DNA of 64,000 nt from Morchella semilibera (lineage: Eukaryota; Ascomycota; Pezizomycetes; Pezizales; Morchellaceae). The position numbers and the translations under genes were made by a program. The notes under the pieces were generated by a model. It ran no database searches. It saw only the letters and a program-made list of their open reading frames with translations, and was not told where the DNA came from. The number at the start of each line of letters is the position of its first letter. The stretch's first letter is position 1. The stretch covers positions 1,426,001-1,490,000 of the forward strand of contig WBVU01000012.1 in assembly GCA_009192285.1 (NCBI GenBank), given 5' to 3'. Below, piece by piece: positions 59,971-64,000 of this stretch.

Positions 59971-61737
59971 CTCGACGATAGTAGTGATGGTACTCAGGTA
60001 GTGTGGGGGTGAGGGGGAGAGAGAGATGGGGTGGGGGGTGGAGAAGAGATGAAGAGCGGAGTGCAGAAGAGTTGTGGATTAATTGGTTGTTTGAGCCAGA
60101 TCAGCTATTACTTTACTTACTTAGTCAACAAGCAAAACAACAGAACAGGGAAGAAGAAGATGTGGGGTGAGGCTCTTGTGCATGATCAATAAATGAATAA
60201 AATAATGAATGTCTGTAGTATGATGTATTATTATTGTATGCATAAGCAAGAATGTAGATCAATGATCATCGATCATCATGCAACGACCGAACGACCGCCC
60301 ATGACTCTCCTCCTGTCTAAGACCAAGAGGTGAGATTTCTCCCCAACAGACATGATTGATCAGGTCACGATCACTGGCAAGTGTTTTTCCTCTTTCCCTT
60401 CTTTTTATTGCTTCTTCTTCATTCAACTTTCTACTGGTACTCGCACTGACTATATACCAGGCCAGACTAGCAGGCCAGACTATCAGCACAGCACTGCCAA
60501 TTATATGTAATCTTTGAGTACTACTGCTACAATACAGGCATACATCCTATATTCCAGGTTCTCTCTCAGTACTTCCGTACCTCAGTGCGCACAGCATTGG
60601 TGCAGCATTGGTGCAGCTCTGTGCTATGTTGTGCGCAATCATGCAATCGCTGCAGCAATCTTGGCCGCCGCCGCCGCCGTCGCCGCTCCCTCCCCCCCCC
60701 TCCCCCCACCCCGCGCCGTCGCCGAGCTAGATGTATGTATGTATGTGTGTTTGTATGTTTGTATGCCCCATGAAGTACGAAGCTGCTGTCCAATGAATGA
60801 TCCGTCGCCGTCGCCGTCCTCGTCGTCGCCAGTCGGTTTTTCATAATACAATAAGAGGCGTGTTTTTTCTTCTTCTTATCGCCCACACAACACCCCACAC
60901 ACACACACATACGCATACACATACCCCTCGCTCCTGCCTTATTAAGGATTTGTGGGAGGAGGAGAAGGGGCGGGGGGGTATGTGTGAGTTCTTGGCTCTG
61001 TCTGTCACGATGATATATACACATATATATACATACTTATATATATACATACATATGACTTAATTTAGCACATATACTGGAAGGGGGGAAAAAGTTAGCA
61101 GTTATGGTATGTTTTATTCCTCTGGGAACCAATAATCTCCCTCCCCCCCCCCTTTCCCCAGAGCCATAACAGTGCCTACACGTATACCTCCTACTAACAA
61201 GAATACCAAACCTAAAGGTCTCAATCAAAAAAAAAATAGGAATGAAAAAAGAAAGGAAAGAAAAAAAATAGAAACAAGATAAAACGTCACAGAAAACCAC
61301 CCATCGTTTCAAAGTAATTAAAATCATGATACAAACGAAGATATCAAAAGGAGAATCGAGGTTTTTTCTTTAGGGAAGCAAAAGAATCGAAGATAGCCAC
61401 ATTTAAAGAAGAAAAGGAAGAGGGAAAAAAAGGATATACGGCAGTTAATTCATGAGAACCCCCCCAAATCCATTCACAGTGGCAACAGAACAGAGATTTG
61501 GACAAAAAAAGAACAACTCTCTCCGCCCCCAACAAACACGAAAATCTTAAATTTCAACATGGAAAGGAGGATAATGCTCACAAGGGTCGAAATTTTCAAC
61601 AGGGGAGGTAGCGTAGGGGAAAGGAAAGGGTGACATGGCAATTATATAATACAGATAGATTGACGCCGATGATGCCCAACTAAGAAGGGAATAGACAGAA
61701 AAGAAAAAAAATATGGGGAGTTTTAGGCTTTCAGGAC
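59971..61737. other. Region between cardiolipin synthase and the WOPR gene
   Basis: The promoter of the cardiolipin synthase gene and the 3' UTR of the WOPR gene must lie here. It holds CCG/GCC repeats near 60660-60720, a GTAT repeat near 60733-60765, a CA run near 60893-60910 and TATATA repeats near 61014-61050. An A/G-rich stretch spans 61220-61540. No supportable gene. Confidence 0.5.
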
Positions 61738-63270
61738 CTAGGCTTCCCACTCATATGCCTCAGGATGGTAGTTATCGATGATCCCCCCTGAGTTCCACTG
61801 CTCTGGAAGGCGAGGTTCCGGCGCTGCGACTGGGGTAACATGTTGCCGAAAGTTGTTCACTGGGACACCTCCGTCTTCATCCCTCTTCTTGGCAAATTGG
61901 TAGTTCTTTAATTCGGTGTTATTCGAAAAATGCTGGACGCTTGGTTCCATATTGGCAGGCCTCCGGTACTGATACGGGGGCTCGCCTGAGAAGGGAACAC
62001 TCCCATTTGGCATAGATCGCGGCTCGTGGGCGGGAAGCATCGACCGTGACTGTTCCTGTGGGGGTTGATAGGCAGGATGGTATATTGGCTCTGGTTGGGG
62101 GTACAATGAGAAAATGTTGCTATCCTGTGGGATGGCAGGTTCCTGCAGCGGTTGGAATGTTGCCGTCTCAGAGAGTTGTTGTTGGAAAGGCATCGTGCAT
62201 AACTGCATATGCGGATGGGTCGGCATTTGTTGCTGAAGATGCTGATGCTGCAATGGGGGAAATGATTGTTGCTGCAGAAATTGCTGGTGATGATGCTGGT
62301 GGTGGTGCTGTTGCTGCTGCTGCTGATGTAACAGTTGCTGATGCTCGTACGGTATGTCAACAATCTCGGTTCTGTATCCACTGTGGGAATTTCGTAGTGG
62401 CAGTGGTAGCTGACGCTCTGGTGGAGGCTCCAGCGGATGCTGTATATCACCAATATCACTTGAACCGCTATCGTATACACTGACTTCCATGTCCTGCATT
62501 CCGTCCTTATCGTCATCGTACAGTGGCTGCCCGTCCTTATCGTACCTTCCAGAAACATCAATGTGATGTTTATATCTGGGGTTCATGTCGGCCACGGCTC
62601 TCACATCAAGATCCCTGAGGTATGGGAAGGCTTCCTCAGGTCGCCTCAGTGTCTTATTTAAGACATCCGATATCTTGAAATAGGCCACGATGTGATACTT
62701 ATTCTGATCGATGGTGACCGCCAAAGTCTTCTTGCATAAGCCATCCTCCTTGAAGAGGTAGGAGTCATGAAGTGACCCCACCACAGCCTTCCTCTCCTCA
62801 GGGCGGAGAGCCTGGAGCAGTGGATCCAGCGTTGGCAAATCCTGGCCCATTTCCTGCGGAGACGCAGAGCCGTCAAGATGGCCATCGCCCTGATCATGAC
62901 CATGAGAAGACGGTCGACCTGACGGATATGGTTGCATTCGTGGATTTCTAGCATTCGGCCTGATAACCCTTCTTCCACCAGGTTTGAACTTGTCAAACAC
63001 CTCACGATAGACCAGAAGGTTTGTCATGGCCCTACTAGGGCTCCACCGAATGCTGTCCGTCCATCTCTTTATCCGGGATTCGTTCTCCTCGTAGACAAAC
63101 ACATTTCCAGACTTGATCAGGTCTGCGCGTTCGTTGTCCAGCGGGCGGCGCAGTACGCACTGGAAAATGCGCTTTTCACATGCTTTGACGATCTTGAGAG
63201 CGTCCGCCGTTGATTCAATGGTGATTCCTGAGACGGTAGGACACACAGGCTGATTTACGTGTGAGGACAT
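61738..63270 (-). CDS. WOPR-domain (Gti1/Pac2 family) transcriptional regulator
   Basis: WOPR proteins (Wor1, Ryp1, Mit1, Gti1, Pac2) are fungal DNA-binding regulators of morphology, nutrient response and virulence or toxin programmes. One uninterrupted frame of 510 residues runs from ATG 63268-63270 to TAG 61738-61740. WOPR part a is near residues 14-100: GITIESTADALKIVKACEKR, VLRRPLDNERADLIKSGNVF, VYEENESRIKRWTDSIRWSP and SRAMTNLLVYREVFDKFKPG. Part b is near residues 168-215: SLHDSYLFKEDGLCKKTLAV then YHIVAYFKISDVLNKTL. The linker and C-terminus are disordered, with a Gln/His tract at about residues 305-345 and Pro-rich stretches. The invariant GIKRWTDG of most members is SRIKRWTDS here and ILGNFL is AMTNLL, so it sits away from typical Wor1 and Pac2. 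Subfamily is undecided. Confidence 0.9.
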   Translation of the reverse strand: MSSHVNQPVCPTVSGITIESTADALKIVKACEKRIFQCVLRRPLDNERADLIKSGNVFVYEENESRIKRWTDSIRWSPSRAMTNLLVYREVFDKFKPGGRRVIRPNARNPRMQPYPSGRPSSHGHDQGDGHLDGSASPQEMGQDLPTLDPLLQALRPEERKAVVGSLHDSYLFKEDGLCKKTLAVTIDQNKYHIVAYFKISDVLNKTLRRPEEAFPYLRDLDVRAVADMNPRYKHHIDVSGRYDKDGQPLYDDDKDGMQDMEVSVYDSGSSDIGDIQHPLEPPPERQLPLPLRNSHSGYRTEIVDIPYEHQQLLHQQQQQQHHHQHHHQQFLQQQSFPPLQHQHLQQQMPTHPHMQLCTMPFQQQLSETATFQPLQEPAIPQDSNIFSLYPQPEPIYHPAYQPPQEQSRSMLPAHEPRSMPNGSVPFSGEPPYQYRRPANMEPSVQHFSNNTELKNYQFAKKRDEDGGVPVNNFRQHVTPVAAPEPRLPEQWNSGGIIDNYHPEAYEWEA

Positions 63271-64000
63271 TTTTGATGACGAGACGAGGGGTGGGTGGGT
63301 GGGGTGAGTAAATAAAGTCCGACTGAGGAGAAGGGGAGAAAAGGTTGTGAGGGATAGAGGTTGGTGTCAGGTGAGAGAGTGTGAGAGAGGTTGTAGCAGA
63401 AGAAGGAAGAGGAGGAGTAATAGCAGGGGAGCTAAGATATCCTTATTTTTTTGACAGTAAGACAGGTGTGGGGTGTGAACACGGCCAAAGACGGCTCAAA
63501 ATTGATTCACCCCGATGAACCAGCAGAGGTGAAAATCGGAGGAACTGGGGGGGCAGACAGACAGACAGACAGCTGGCTAAGCTAGGTGTGGTGAGACTAA
63601 ACAAGCAGATCGGAATTGCAACACCTCAACTCAACCCGAAGAAATCTCAAGATAGGTGAGGGTGAAATTTATGGAAAACGAGAGAAAGAGAAAGGGAGTG
63701 AGTGAGGAGGATAGGGGCGAGGTGATAGAAAGATGAGAAAGTGGGAGACTTAGAGGGAGTGAGGGAGTATGAGGGAGAGGGTGATGTGGGTGAGGGTGAG
63801 GGTAAGGCTGGAAAGAGGAAGATTGCAAGCCGTAATAAGAGGGCAACAAGGCAGCTAGACGAACTTGTTGATTGGGCAAGTAAATGGCGGACTCTACGCT
63901 GGAAACAAGAAGAGTACTGTGAGAGAAATCCGCTTCCACTCTGTCCGTCTCCCGCCCTTTTCCGCTTCCACTCGTCCTATTCAATTCCTGCGTTCTATCA
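63271..64000. promoter_or_regulatory. Upstream region of the WOPR gene
   Basis: Presumed promoter and 5' leader, strongly purine-skewed on the plus strand (GA-rich, so CT-rich in the sense of the gene) around 63270-63430 and 63650-63800. It contains a short GACA repeat near 63556-63571. The long open frame here (63631-63984, minus) is a product of the pyrimidine bias. Confidence 0.5.

Overview
The window is nuclear DNA of a filamentous ascomycete (Pezizomycotina). The protein genes match ascomycete families, including a Ndt80-type vib-1/XprG regulator, a Gti1/Pac2 WOPR factor, a DUF2415 WD40 protein and a class I alpha-mannosidase. They carry short introns of roughly 45-135 nt with GT...AG ends and CTAAC/CTGAC-like branch sites. 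Gene density is low (ten protein genes and one snRNA gene in 64 kb) and the gaps of 4-13 kb are AT-rich. A large-genome lineage such as Pezizomycetes is plausible, but the sequence does not prove it.

Layout. 1-2587: 3' part of RAD4/XPC (+). 4625-6318: Glo3-type ArfGAP (-), convergent with RAD4. 7109-8248: TIM21 (+), divergent from the ArfGAP. 9723-10845: F-box/LRR protein (+). 15627-17996: DUF2415 WD40 protein (+). 17997-30788: 12.8 kb with no supportable gene. 30789-34133: vib-1/XprG-like Ndt80-domain transcription factor (+) with a long 5' region. 40099-41472: mitochondrial-type rhomboid (+). 43662-46280: GH47 alpha-mannosidase (-) with very small exons. 50322-52660: MUS81 (+). About 53620-53934: U2 spliceosomal snRNA (+), split by two mRNA-type introns. 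58808-59970: cardiolipin synthase (-). 61738-63270: WOPR-domain regulator (-).

The genes are housekeeping and regulatory functions and do not form an operon or metabolic cluster. DNA repair (RAD4, MUS81), vesicle traffic (Glo3), mitochondrial biogenesis (TIM21, rhomboid, cardiolipin synthase) and development (vib-1-like, WOPR) simply lie near one another. The intergenic DNA holds short inverted-repeat (MITE-like) elements, several flanked by TA, many long G/C homopolymer runs, and a strong excess of the palindrome TACATGTA.

The strongest unusual signal is the U2 snRNA gene. Its highly conserved 5' half is interrupted by two spliceosomal introns, with GTAAGT and GTATGT donors and CTAAT/CTAAC branch sites. 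Removing them restores a canonical U2 exactly. Exon boundaries throughout are read by eye from frame, splice signals and remembered family motifs, and have not been checked against transcripts.
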